Origin: Hermatobates lingyangjiaoensis
Taxonomy: Eukaryota; Arthropoda; Insecta; Hemiptera; Hermatobatidae
Assembly (NCBI GenBank): GCA_026182355.1
Contig: JAPFBL010000002.1
Coordinates: forward strand, 992,001-1,056,000
DNA: 64,000 nt
Direction of reading: 5' to 3'
Below, piece after piece: positions 59,901-63,870 of the stretch (position 1 is its first letter; every line of letters begins with the position of its first letter). The notes beneath the pieces are model-generated. The model was not told where the DNA came from. It was given only the letters and a program-made list of their open reading frames with translations, and did no database searches. The translations under genes and the position numbers were made by a program.

Positions 59901-61300
59901 GTGATATATATAGTTCAAGTAGATAAAACAAACATAGAGAAATTAAAAACACACTCTTACTCTCTAATTTTCGGTTTGAACCGTCAGTATTAAGTAAGTG
60001 TCTCTGTATACAGTAAATTAGCTGTATGTCCTTCAAGTTCATGGAAGAACAGAGTTGGAACCTGCGACTCTTGAACAAGCAACATACAGTTAACATGTGA
60101 AAAAACACTTGGTCTCACTCACTTCAATTCCGGCCTTAGATAGAGTTTGCCTTTGCGACTTATTTACCGCCTTTGCGAAACAAACGGTAAATTCCAACCG
60201 TTTGAATTGAAATGGATAGTTGCTTGAAATCAATGGTATGCGTGATATAAACACAGATTACCTGGTACCATACCCAGTCATGAAGTCCGCCTCTATAACG
60301 AATCTGTGCAGAGCACTTATTTGGAGTCGTGTCCCATTGCATATTTTCCTAAAATATGCGCGCTCAAGTTTCCTAACAGCAGGATTGGTGTTTACTACAT
60401 TAAGTTTTAACTCATGAACTGGCAGTGCGGGAGATTATGGAGTCAAGAAATTCAATTGGATAATGAACTGCTTCCTCATCACTTTGTTTACTATCTTGAA
60501 AGTCCTTTCTTCTGCTTGATATAGCGTAACAACTTGTTTATTGAATTTCCAGCCTGTTAATTAGGAGAATTACTCGTTCACAAAACTAGTTATTCTAAAT
60601 ATATAGTAGATCTTGAACTCCGGGAAAGACCTTTTCAATAATCTCTTGCTGGGAGCTTATTACAGGTATTAAAAAAAATACCTGTATATTTTTATTTTTA
60701 AAATAATAAATGTGTGTATCTCACCAAACACAGCTTAAAAGTTCATACTTCGCTTGTACGTTGAATTTTCAATTCATTCACATCTTAGATTTTAAGTTAG
60801 ATATACAGAAATCTACTGTCAAAGTTTCAGCTTGCTATGCCTTTGGTGACTGAGTTTACTTTGTGCAAAATTTTGCGGGCATACAGACAGAACATTTTCT
60901 AAGGCTGGATTCGGTTTCTCTAATGTATAAAACATATAGATAACTTGAAATGAGTCAGTTCTAAGGAATGCTCAGAAAAAAAAACTTTATTTTATTTATA
61001 TAGATATTTAATATATTTAAAAAATAATTAGATAATCTAAATATAATATTTAACGATAGTACATATGATATATTTCAAATAATGCTGTTATTTTAGTGTT
61101 TGGAAATGGTTGGGCAATTAGCACCACAGATTGAGTCAGCTCTTGGTACATTGCCGATTGGTAGACTTATTTGCTCGAGAATTGGTGTCTGCAATAGTGA
61201 TGAAGATTCCAGAAACCCTGTTCAACAACTAGACAGAAGCAGATGTCGTTTGGGCTCCTCCTACTGGTGTCTCACTCCATTCAACGCAGCTAAGTGTAAT
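25105..61300 (+). CDS. PSAP: Prosaposin-like precursor, 17 exons in window (3' end missing)
   Basis: Prosaposin is a secretory-pathway precursor cleaved in lysosomes into saposins, small helical proteins that present sphingolipids to hydrolases. The joined exons give 802 codons. Order: signal peptide (1 to about 17, MRLIPIIFLFVLQSCRA), saposin-A domain (26-54, C..G.SYWC..V), seven saposin-B domains (68-143, 165-239, 277-350, 408-481, 497-573, 605-678, 693-766), and the start of a C-terminal saposin-A domain (784-802, CRLGSSYWC). Every B domain keeps all six cysteines. N-glycosylation sequons are at N36, N85 and N294. Vertebrate prosaposin has four B domains; insect homologues have more. All junctions are GT-AG and in phase. 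Most B domains are split by a phase-0 intron. The last exon (end of saposin-A, stop) was not found. The call is strong; exact expression and last-exon structure are unknown. Confidence 0.93.
25451..25547 (+). CDS. PSAP: Prosaposin exon 2 (signal peptide end, saposin-A start)
   Basis: Acceptor after an eleven-base T tract. Encodes IIFLFVLQSCRA, an acidic linker, then PECANGQSYWCQNV, the first half of the saposin-A domain. Donor AC|gttagt, with a T at position +3. Residues 6-38. Intron 2 (25548-26270) is AT-rich and empty. Confidence 0.9.
26271..26421 (+). CDS. PSAP: Prosaposin exon 3 (saposin-A end, B1 first half)
   Basis: Encodes TAVACSAWKHCYMSVW, closing saposin-A, and the B1 start CSVCLKMVKEARDQLLSNMT with sequon N85. 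Donor CAA|gtaaat, phase 0. Intron 3 (26422-28735) contains a (TA)n(GA)n microsatellite at 26940-26968 and no other recognised feature. The ORF at 27764-28093 is unassigned. Confidence 0.92.
28736..28939 (+). CDS. PSAP: Prosaposin exon 4 (B1 second half)
   Basis: Acceptor tttacag|ACA. Encodes LVLEGSCELL..RRLCIETV, then MNPSVVCSVAGLC, the last four B1 cysteines. Residues 89-156, donor AAG|gtaaag. Conserved in sequence with saposin B domains of other prosaposins. Confidence 0.95.
29313..29340 (+). ncRNA. Hammerhead ribozyme-like motif in intron 4
   Basis: CTGATGA (29313-29319), stem II GAAC/GTTC with loop aaca, GAAA (29333-29336), then TTTGAG. ctc/gag closes the inner stem I. The tail runs to gtgtaatttaaagttata at about 29402 and equals the arms of the fold-back at 1269-1390. 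One base shorter in stem III than the sister motifs, so possibly impaired. Confidence 0.55.
30160..30212. repeat. (TA)n microsatellite at PLE edge
   Basis: About 50 bases of pure TA at the outer end of the left PLE copy. A shorter tract (about 34713-34736) lies at the outer end of the right copy. Confidence 0.95.
30213..30373 (-). mobile_element. PLE leader ORF (family C), left arm
   Basis: Minus strand ATG at 30373-30371, inside the hammerhead stem III. Encodes MSTSNIGDRLYSFNEETRKE, then FRKLEKLCKKQIQAKYGTLF and NNICLNEGLLPTFT, then breaks into (TA)n. FN.ICL.E.LLPTFT resembles the N-terminal region of PLE ORFs. The left copy extends beyond the right copy's break, showing the native sequence there. 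Confidence 0.65.
30369..30401 (-). ncRNA. Hammerhead ribozyme, PLE left arm
   Basis: Mirror image of the motif at 34561-34593: CTGATGA (30401-30395), GAA-ACATGT-C (30378-30369). See that entry for stems. Position is between the PLE 3' UTR and the next leader ATG, i.e. in a pLTR. Confidence 0.8.
30488..32303 (-). CDS. PLE reverse transcriptase/GIY-YIG ORF, left copy (5'-truncated)
   Basis: An open frame on the minus strand, from the junction at 32303 to its stop at about 30488, giving the same protein as the C-terminal about 600 residues of the right copy. It keeps the RT motifs LRPIIS, SLDVESLFTNVP, MGSPLGVTFA, YVDD and YRKPTN, and the GIY-YIG nuclease. The 5' end was lost at the inversion junction, so no native start remains; the first in-frame ATG is at 32209. 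Confidence 0.92.
32328..34474 (+). CDS. PLE reverse transcriptase/GIY-YIG ORF, right copy
   Basis: PLE polyprotein with a telomerase-related RT and a GIY-YIG nuclease for target-primed insertion. Native coding begins after the junction (ACRSHEDIVSSRISKKLNKL); an apparent ATG at 32306 is made by the inserted 23 bases. RT: YIYGTVKQH..YPLRPIIS, SLDVESLFTNVP (catalytic D), VAMGSPLGVTFANYY, YCRYVDDCFVV (catalytic DD), MNFLDVNI, SIYRKPTNTASYLN. Nuclease: LVYEYSC, then SSYIGMTSTSLSRRITMH, and the acidic LLEAIIIQEKQPAIN. About 715 codons with no stop or frameshift. Only the N-terminal leader and a short linking segment are missing. Probably a young copy. Confidence 0.95.
34543..34603 (+). ncRNA. Hammerhead ribozyme, PLE right copy
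   Basis: The best-formed motif here. Stem I: ATTACT/AGTAAT (34543-34548 with 34598-34603) and GTC/GAC (34558-34560 with 34594-34596), with an internal loop. Core CTGATGA (34561-34567), stem II GAATGT/ACATTC with loop ggt, then GAA-ACATGT-C (34584-34593). An extra T lies between A9 and stem II. Stem III ACATGT is palindromic and too short to hold alone, which favours pairing with a second copy. Hammerheads are known in PLE pLTRs. Confidence 0.82.
34589..34718 (+). mobile_element. PLE leader ORF (family C), right copy
   Basis: ATG at 34589-34591 within the ribozyme stem III. Encodes the same leader as the left arm but breaks into (TA)n after GTLFNNI, where the native sequence reads aatatatgt. 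The break falls at an ATATAT microhomology. This is the 5' start of a following tandem copy, lost by truncation. Confidence 0.7.
34800..34910 (+). CDS. PSAP: Prosaposin exon 5 (B2 first half)
   Basis: Acceptor ctattttag, only about 60 bases from the right (TA)n edge of the PLE pair. Encodes LDCNNCNGIIHHVYNQFRQM, then DSKDFLSVLFN. Donor AAT|gtaagt, phase 0. Residues 157-193. Confidence 0.93.
35925..36215. other. GC-richer unassigned block in intron 5
   Basis: Clearly richer in G+C than the rest of intron 5 (34911-36571), e.g. ggtggcccccgaagggaaat and tcaccgtggtaccgatagtc. No ORF, splice site or Pol III box is convincing. It may be a decayed repeat. The rest of the intron shows nothing recognisable. 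Confidence 0.3.
36572..36778 (+). CDS. PSAP: Prosaposin exon 6 (B2 second half)
   Basis: Encodes VCAKLGSYSDGCYSIAVAEH, then WKGEMCNLIRVC, with the four remaining B2 cysteines, then a linker. Donor CAG|gtaatt, phase 0. Residues 194-262. B2 is the most divergent B domain. Confidence 0.92.
37685..37943. mobile_element. MITE-like element in intron 6
   Basis: Terminal inverted repeats of about 36 bases: tgagccgtttattttgaaag at the left, with its complement, differing at one base, ending at 37943. Both continue into tggcctaattccattt. 259 bases in all, internal part AT-rich without ORF. A target duplication was not clear, so the superfamily is open. The rest of intron 6 (36779-38700) is empty. Confidence 0.8.
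38701..38868 (+). CDS. PSAP: Prosaposin exon 7 (B3 first half)
   Basis: Encodes a linker and LPCDLCVQLTKHLRDILVSN (sequon N294), then FEMVLEGICGQMGEKLKTE. Donor GAG|gttttt is weak (no A/G at +3, no G at +5), but no other site fits the frame into exon 8. Residues 263-318. Intron 7 (38869-39468) has nothing notable. Confidence 0.9.
39469..39582 (+). CDS. PSAP: Prosaposin exon 8 (B3 second half)
   Basis: Encodes CIQFAKTYFKVIYQFLTDEL, then GKSLCEDIYIC. Donor CAG|gtgagg, phase 0. Residues 319-356. Confidence 0.92.
40309..40590. repeat. Fold-back repeat with hammerhead (GTGTGGAGAC family) plus box
   Basis: Arms 40309-40415 and 40436-40546 are near-perfect complements with a 20-base loop, in intron 8. 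The left arm holds an intact hammerhead core on the minus strand (40374-40406); the right arm core is mutated (CTAATTA, GAAGC). The conserved GTGCAAT/ACTCAT box follows at 40547-40590 on the minus strand. A (TA)n(TG)n tract lies at 40768-40823. Confidence 0.9.
40374..40406 (-). ncRNA. Hammerhead ribozyme-like motif in fold-back arm
   Basis: Minus strand CTGATGA (40406-40400), stem II GAACAC/GTGTTC, GAA-ACGCGT-T (40383-40374). Same layout as the PLE motif at 34561, with palindromic stem III ACGCGT and an extra T after the core. Confidence 0.7.
41692..41749 (+). CDS. PSAP: Prosaposin exon 9 (linker)
   Basis: 58 bases encoding GIRPLLIDVEQVDISHDSK and one base of the next codon. It lies in the B3-B4 linker. 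Donor AAAG|gtagta. Intron 9 (41750-41823) is only 74 bases. Confidence 0.85.
41824..41957 (+). CDS. PSAP: Prosaposin exon 10 (linker, B4 first half)
   Basis: Encodes the rest of the linker and DATLCSLCELILHYVQQ. Donor CAG|gtggtg, phase 0. Residues 376-420. Confidence 0.92.
42172..42463. repeat. Fold-back repeat (tagacg family, copy 2)
   Basis: Arms 42172-42258 and 42379-42463 in intron 10, complementary with a 120-base spacer. The left arm has a minus-strand core CTAATGA (one change from CTGATGA), stem II TCTA/TAGA, and GAA-ACGT-C. Same family as 8542-8787. Confidence 0.85.
42953..43070 (+). repeat. Single (non-fold-back) relic of the GTGTGGAGAC family
   Basis: Contains a decayed hammerhead-like segment (aaagaagaacactatgtgtt, then tgaaac) and, after about 50 bases, the conserved box in minus orientation (gcgtaaatacaac..gattgcacaa). 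The rest of intron 10 is AT-rich and unassigned, apart from the SINE relic. Confidence 0.5.
43918..44035 (-). mobile_element. Decayed SINE copy 2
   Basis: Shares gtacaggctcgggac, then gacggctta, and cagaggtgag with the SINE at 7941-8224 in the same orientation. The tRNA-like head is degraded. Confidence 0.55.
44574..44732 (+). CDS. PSAP: Prosaposin exon 11 (B4 middle)
   Basis: Encodes EITLPSTEEEIRRELEMGCS, then SIVQQCDTFVETYMDQLVAL and EEIDPSV. Cysteines 3 and 4 of B4. Donor GTT|gtaagt, phase 0. Residues 421-473. B4 has two internal introns, one more than the other domains except B5. Confidence 0.93.
45718..45829. repeat. Short fold-back repeat in intron 11
   Basis: Arms 45718-45757 and 45790-45829 share ggtagcaacacataaaaaga and its complement. 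No hammerhead core seen. Confidence 0.8.
46138..46325. repeat. Fold-back repeat (aggtgtgtt family, copy 2)
   Basis: Arms 46170-46232 and 46262-46320, loop 29 bases. Flank and arm text (gactgtttgatagaatag, gtgtgttatctaatcggg) match the element at 2578-2870, but the hammerhead-like centre has been lost. Confidence 0.85.
46530..47490. repeat. Dispersed repeat, copy 2, split by a Tigger-like element
   Basis: Reverse complement of 7287-7830. It is interrupted at 46704-47095. Both halves align to copy 1, which gives an empty-site comparison. Confidence 0.8.
46704..47095. mobile_element. Tigger/pogo-like non-autonomous element
   Basis: 392 bases with termini CAGTAGAACCTCC and its imperfect complement GAGGTTTTACTG, flanked by TA (46702-46703 and 47096-47097). 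TA target and CAGT..ACTG ends fit pogo/Tigger elements. No transposase. The related copy at 7287-7830 reads straight through the site. Confidence 0.85.
47678..47812 (+). CDS. PSAP: Prosaposin exon 12 (B4 end, B5 start)
   Basis: Encodes VCPKIGVC (B4 end), a short linker, and PNCPLCLLATQSLSSKLKNV with DKTI. Donor ATT|gtatgt, phase 0. A strong internal donor-like site, TCG|gtaagt, lies after 47722 and would also keep the frame. Residues 474-518. Intron 12 is only 80 bases. Confidence 0.92.
47893..48103 (+). CDS. PSAP: Prosaposin exon 13 (B5 second half)
   Basis: Encodes DTVNSAIDDLCIRDEF, then ALECVSFISSYRSILVDMVI and ESCLYMELC, four B5 cysteines. Donor ACAA|gttagt gives a one-base overhang that joins exon 14. 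Unspliced reading would hit TAG at once. Residues 519-588. Confidence 0.9.
48930..49420 (+). pseudogene. Jockey-type RT relic in intron 13
   Basis: VYTFADDTATLSSDHVIST near 48930-48990 matches the RT catalytic box (FADDTA) of Jockey-clade elements. Decayed segments LYDTILQHNWTAWKFGDQPS and later text near 49230-49300 match the C-terminal region (TYGIQLWG in intact copies). Multiple stops. A hAT MITE sits in its 3' part. Confidence 0.65.
49424..49862. mobile_element. hAT-type MITE
   Basis: 439 bases with termini CAGTGTTTCCCAAACT and its near-complement ACTTTGGGAAACACTG. It is flanked by a perfect 8-base duplication CTCTAAAC (49416-49423 and 49863-49870). 8-base duplications and CAGTG ends are typical of hAT transposons. 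No coding capacity. Confidence 0.93.
50168..50277 (+). CDS. PSAP: Prosaposin exon 14 (B6 first half)
   Basis: Encodes a linker (NEIVREGVSSTSEQ) and CVICEFIMSKLEILLKDKKV. Donor GAG|gtaaca, phase 0. Residues 589-625. Intron 14 (50278-51880) holds no recognised feature. Confidence 0.92.
51881..52067 (+). CDS. PSAP: Prosaposin exon 15 (B6 second half)
   Basis: Encodes EEIREAVSKVCDFLP, then VSPKCHKFVSEYAELVIELL and PRQICTMINLC. Donor AAAG|gtaatt, phase 1. Residues 626-687. Confidence 0.94.
52268..52563. repeat. Fold-back repeat (GTGTGGAGAC family) with box, intron 15
   Basis: Box at 52268-52312 (ttgtgcaattgttatagtgt, then gtatttactcat), then arms 52303-52424 and 52443-52563. Both arms carry decayed hammerhead-like cores: CTTAAGA with GAA-ACGCGT in the left arm, and a broken core with gGAAACGGG-like text in the right arm. 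Confidence 0.88.
53032..53576. repeat. Fold-back repeat (GTGTGGAGAC family) with box, second copy
   Basis: Box at about 53032-53067, left arm 53061-53130, right arm 53493-53576 and about 360 bases between them. The left arm core is deleted (CTGAAGG..GAAACGCG). The right arm core at 53485-53517 is nearly intact. Confidence 0.82.
53485..53517 (+). ncRNA. Hammerhead-like motif, one core change
   Basis: CTGAATA (one change from CTGAAGA), stem II GAACAC/GTGTTC with loop taa, GAA-ACGCGT-T. Palindromic stem III. G8 is changed, so probably inactive. Confidence 0.6.
53813..53952 (+). CDS. PSAP: Prosaposin exon 16 (B7 first half)
   Basis: Encodes GSLEKCLVCELVMDSLRTVI, then INKQLELACNSIPAKYRQM. Donor ATG|gtaatt, phase 0. 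Residues 688-734. Intron 16 is 7.1 kb and is filled with PLE, hammerhead and Helentron relics. Confidence 0.94.
54541..54577. repeat. (TA)n tract
   Basis: Pure TA run after an inverted gatcaaaccacaa repeat (54465-54535, same family as 3082-3204). It borders a decayed hammerhead unit near 54690-54725, where CTGAAGACGGTTCAAACC is followed by AAAA and G12 is lost. Confidence 0.85.
54964..54995 (-). ncRNA. Hammerhead-like motif, PLE family D
   Basis: Minus strand CTGAAGA (54995-54989), stem II GGTT/AACC, GAAACATGGC (54973-54964). Stem III has one change from ACATGT. The leader ATG lies 65 bases on. Confidence 0.55.
55140..55925 (-). pseudogene. PLE RT thumb and GIY-YIG fragment
   Basis: Minus strand: HSGVYLNAISECTQRYKDNT, then NNGYSNGHFDKILQIYLNR, matching the family C protein (NNGYSNKYFDNILRRYLENR). 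The nuclease is YEYTCPIGNCEVQKHSYI..GMTSTTL, where an extra codon splits YIG. Frameshifts lie near 55300, 55460 and 55660. Past the first, LQIIEALLILENKPKLNQQ continues in another frame. Confidence 0.85.
55929..56175 (+). pseudogene. PLE RT N-terminal fragment
   Basis: Plus strand: KDLNAIIAPYLPAKSVINST, DDFLDLLR, then SLDVESLFTNVPVEESIKII, holding the first catalytic aspartate. It ends at PSFGRPILEH, where it is fused to leader sequence. No YVDD box. Similar to family C but clearly diverged. Confidence 0.88.
56400..56524. repeat. (TA)n tracts at PLE edge
   Basis: Two long TA runs with a repeated aattagttagttc between them. They mark the truncation edge of the family D leader. Confidence 0.9.
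56634..56665 (+). ncRNA. Hammerhead ribozyme-like motif, PLE family E
   Basis: CTGAAGA (56634-56640), stem II GATTT/AAATC, GAA-AGCT-T (56658-56665). Palindromic AGCT as at 139-170. It precedes the family E leader ATG by 51 bases. Confidence 0.68.
56717..56877 (+). mobile_element. PLE leader ORF (family E)
   Basis: MSLGQLLHEITPYQKKLVRK, then LENTSKKVVNAEAAVYFNKI and CLQENLLPI, then (TA)n. Nearly the same start as family A. The truncation is again in TA repeats, just after LLPI. Confidence 0.65.
57047..57072 (-). ncRNA. Hammerhead ribozyme-like motif
   Basis: Minus strand CTGATGA (57072-57066), stem II GAC/GTC, GAA-ATAT-C (57054-57047), then gatgtgagt and the common tail (gtctttctgtgtgtttcctt). 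(TA)n tracts near 56873-56925 and 57186-57229. Confidence 0.65.
57284..57315 (-). ncRNA. Hammerhead ribozyme-like motif
   Basis: Minus strand CTGAGGA (57315-57309), stem II GAC/GTC, GAA-ATAT-T (57291-57284), then gaaaagtgagtctttg. Palindromic ATAT. The unit abuts (TA)n at 57186-57229. Confidence 0.62.
57640..59590. other. Intron 16 segment without recognised features
   Basis: AT-rich. 59340-59555 looks like a repeat 3' end (acacacacacacggacatca..., then a small ctttacttatagtaaagt palindrome at about 59540-59557), but I could not assign it. ORFs here are unassigned. Confidence 0.35.
59630..59752. repeat. Fold-back repeat in intron 16
   Basis: Arms 59630-59682 and 59701-59752, complementary over atgtttataacatttgatct, short loop. 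No hammerhead core. Confidence 0.8.
59808..59842 (-). ncRNA. Hammerhead-like motif, GTTACGG subfamily, best copy
   Basis: Minus strand CTGACGA (59842-59836), stem II ACCG/CGGT with one bulge, GAA-AGATCT-T (59817-59808). The six-base stem III AGATCT is a full palindrome. Sister copies at 1481 and 3127 are less intact. Confidence 0.58.
59990..60960 (-). pseudogene. Helentron helicase C-terminus, relic 3 (minus)
   Basis: Minus strand: DEEAVHYPIEFLDS near 60480-60440, CSAQIRYRGGLHDWVWYQVI near 60310-60250, then degraded CFF..LYVACSRVAGSNSVL near 60100-60050. It matches relic 1 at 19201-19960 in order and content, including the downstream non-coding part (60690-60930 against 18840-19190). Many stops. 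Confidence 0.78.
61097..61300 (+). CDS. PSAP: Prosaposin exon 17 (B7 end, C-terminal saposin-A start)
   Basis: Encodes CLEMVGQLAPQIESALGTLP, then GRLICSRIGVC, a linker and CRLGSSYWCLTPFNAAKCN. Donor AAT|gtaagt, phase 0. Residues 735-802. The saposin-A domain needs about 15 more residues, so at least one further exon must exist; none is seen to 64000. Confidence 0.93.
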
Positions 61301-61916
61301 GTAAGTCAAGATCTTCAACAAATCGCTTTTATTGTTTACAAAGAGTTGTGTAAAAACTTCAAATTTTATATATTTCATCATTGTTTTCAAAACCTATATT
61401 AACTGACATTTCAAGTTTTCATAAATTAACCAAAGATTTGTATAAAGGCTAAATTAAAGCTACAGCTATCAGAAAAAAAGTTATTAATAAGAGAATTACC
61501 ATTCGGATTCCTTAAAATATGAGCTATTGCAATACCTTGATTTTCGGTCTTCTAACTAATCAATCGTTTAACACAAACCAATAAATGATCATTTATTGTA
61601 ACTTTTTACATCATTTACTTATCTATAGAATCCCAATTTCTCTTACATACTGCTCAAGTTTTTTAAGCACGTATTATAATGCTCGCAGTAACCTCTCACT
61701 TACGATAACCCTATAGATACTTTAATTCCTTTCTTCCTTATAATACCCATAGTTTTCCTAAAACAGGAATTTGAGATATCTGGTTCATAGTGTTTTTCTA
61801 AATGTTCTTGTACATATTGAGATGTAACATTGGAATGTTACATACATTTGGTCCTTGTCCTCTTGAAATATAAGCCAAAAAGAGATTGTATTACTTATTA
61901 AATTTGTTTAACTGTA

Positions 61917-62838
61917 CTCGGTCTGGCATCGGGGTCTACTGCACAAACTAGGCTGCTTTGGTATGCCTGAATGGTTTGTGGAGATTATTGGGTCTTTCCT
62001 CTCTGGACGAAACTTTTTTGTTTCTATTAATGACAGACATTCTCCAACTGGACAAATGCATAGAGGTGTTCCCCAGGGCAGTGTTCTTGGTCCAATCCTA
62101 TATTGCCTGTACACACTTGACTTCCCCAAGCCTCCTGCTATAATAACTCCCGATTCACCCAAGCAGATTGAGACATTTCTCGGACTCTTCGCGGATGACA
62201 CCGCTGTAGCTTATAGATGTGCTAATGTGAGCTATGCCACCAGGAAATTGCAATGTTTCCTTGATGGGGCTTTGCATTGGTTCTCAAAGTGGAAACTAGC
62301 GGTGAATCCAACAAAGAGTTCCCATGTTCGCTTCTGCAAGGGTGTCTCTCCCCGTCCTCCTCCTGTCTTCATTGGTAACCAGATCATTCCCTACCAAACC
62401 CATGTAAAATATCTGGGTCTTCTTTTAGACTCTAGATTAACATTCAAACAGCACCTCCATAAGAAATCCAAGCTTGGAATTTACTTGATGTGTAATCTAT
62501 ATTCTCTTTTCAAATCAAGGAATTCTCCTGATTCGGTCAAGGACCTTGTCTATAAGGGGGTTATTCGTTCAGCGATGACTTATGGATGCTCCGTCTGGTT
62601 TAGAGCTGCACCAACGAACAAGGCGTGTATCCAGATTGTTCAAAATAAGTGTGCCCGCCTTATAGCCAGGGCTCCTTGGTACGCCCGTAATGTTGATATT
62701 CACCATGATTTGAAAATGGAATCCATAGATAGCTACATCACTCGACTTACTACCAATGAAGACAACAAACTATCTACCCATCCAAACCTCCTTGTACAAA
62801 CTCTAAATCCTGTCGCCAACCTTCCTCAACCTCACTAA
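61917..62838 (+). pseudogene. Jockey-type non-LTR RT, 5'-truncated but open
   Basis: Open frame from about 61917 (VWHRGLLHKLGCFGMPEWFV) to a stop at 62838. RT motifs: HRGVPQGSVLGPILYCLYTL (motif B), LFADDTAVAY (catalytic DD), LAVNPTKS, VKYLGLLLDSRLTFKQH, and the Jockey-type end MTYGCSVWFRAAP..ARAPWYARN. About 307 codons with no stop. Palm motif A and everything before it, including any AP endonuclease, are missing, so it is a dead 5'-truncated copy in prosaposin intron 17. The in-frame ATG at 61963 is not a native start. Confidence 0.92.
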
Positions 62839-63078
62839 ATAATTACTTCATCCAGTGACTATCTGACTACCTTTCAAGTTCATGACTCAAAGCATTGAAA
62901 ACTATGACTAACAAGACCACATGACCGCGAATACGACATCATTACTGTACAGACTAACTTAATATCCGACATGAATTACTGACACTCCATGTTATAGTAG
63001 CACAGTAATCAAGCAGTAGAAGGCCTCTGGTCTGGAACTGCTAGTTACGACGTGCACTATAGTGCGCGGTTATATTCG

Positions 63079-63102
63079 TTGGTCGTTGGTCGTTGGTCGT
63101 TT
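63079..63102 (+). repeat. Short heptamer tandem (gttggtc)
   Basis: Three copies of cgttggt/gttggtc. About 240 bases past the Jockey-type stop, it may mark that element's 3' end; this is inference only. Confidence 0.5.
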
Positions 63103-63489
63103 AACTGTAAACGAAACATTTAAGACAATTAATGGAAACTCTTAATTAGTCATTGTAATCAATAAAATGTGCGAAAAGATGTATAAAGAGTTGTGAAACA
63201 CCGAGTTATGAGTGTATTTTTTTATTTCAGACTTTGTTAATATGTTGTTGTTTTTTTTCTTATTAAAAGGACCGAAACAAAGTTCCATAAATTTCCATGA
63301 TTCTCCTCTATTTGAGAACCTGAAGAGGGCTTTTACTGCTATACGGTAGATGAACTTTACTGAATAGATAATATTTCTCACAATATGAGACATTCGCGCT
63401 TAATCTTTCTTATTCCATTTTAATTCAATACATTATAATGGACGTATTCACCCTTCTCTGTGCTGCTAGTGTCAACAATGTTAAACATG

Positions 63490-63870
63490 TTAGGAAAAGT
63501 ATTAAGTCTTCACACAAAAAAGTTTATTACAAGAAACCAAACTACGCGTTTCGAACACTTGATGTTCTTCTTCAGGTTACATGTAGAAAAAAATGTATGC
63601 ATTTAAGAGCTTTGGGAACATAGGGGCGAATTAATTAAAATTAATACCTCTGACACTATTGACTGATGACTGTAATAATATTGAAATGGCTTAAATTGAT
63701 CCTTAATTTGAAACTATATACTGAGACATGTCTAATTTATACATAAAAGAGATTCTTAATTACCTGCTCTGCTGGGGGTGGTTGTTCGGGAGGTGAGACC
63801 AAGAAATTTAATACTTTTCCTAACATGAGTAAATACAACACTATAACAGATTGCACAGTTAATGAATATA
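63490..63870. repeat. GTGTGGAGAC-family repeat with hammerhead and box
   Basis: The left end (aagtcttcacacaaaaaagt) and hammerhead arm match 52303-52424. The right part (acctgctctgctgggggtgg) matches the inner spacer, and the box lies at 63822-63862 on the minus strand. The second arm is mostly lost. Confidence 0.7.
63543..63575 (-). ncRNA. Hammerhead ribozyme-like motif
   Basis: Minus strand CTGAAGA (63575-63569), stem II GAACA/TGTTC, GAA-ACGCGT-A (63552-63543). Intact core with palindromic stem III, the best copy of the GTGTGGAGAC family. Confidence 0.68.

Noticed and set aside
61963..61965. ATG at 61963 as start of a Jockey-type gene
   Set aside because: RT homology runs upstream in frame to about 61917; the element is simply 5'-truncated.
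63229..63290. Possible last prosaposin exon after the acceptor tatttcag at 63230
   Set aside because: The phase-0 translation gives no saposin-A cysteine pattern.
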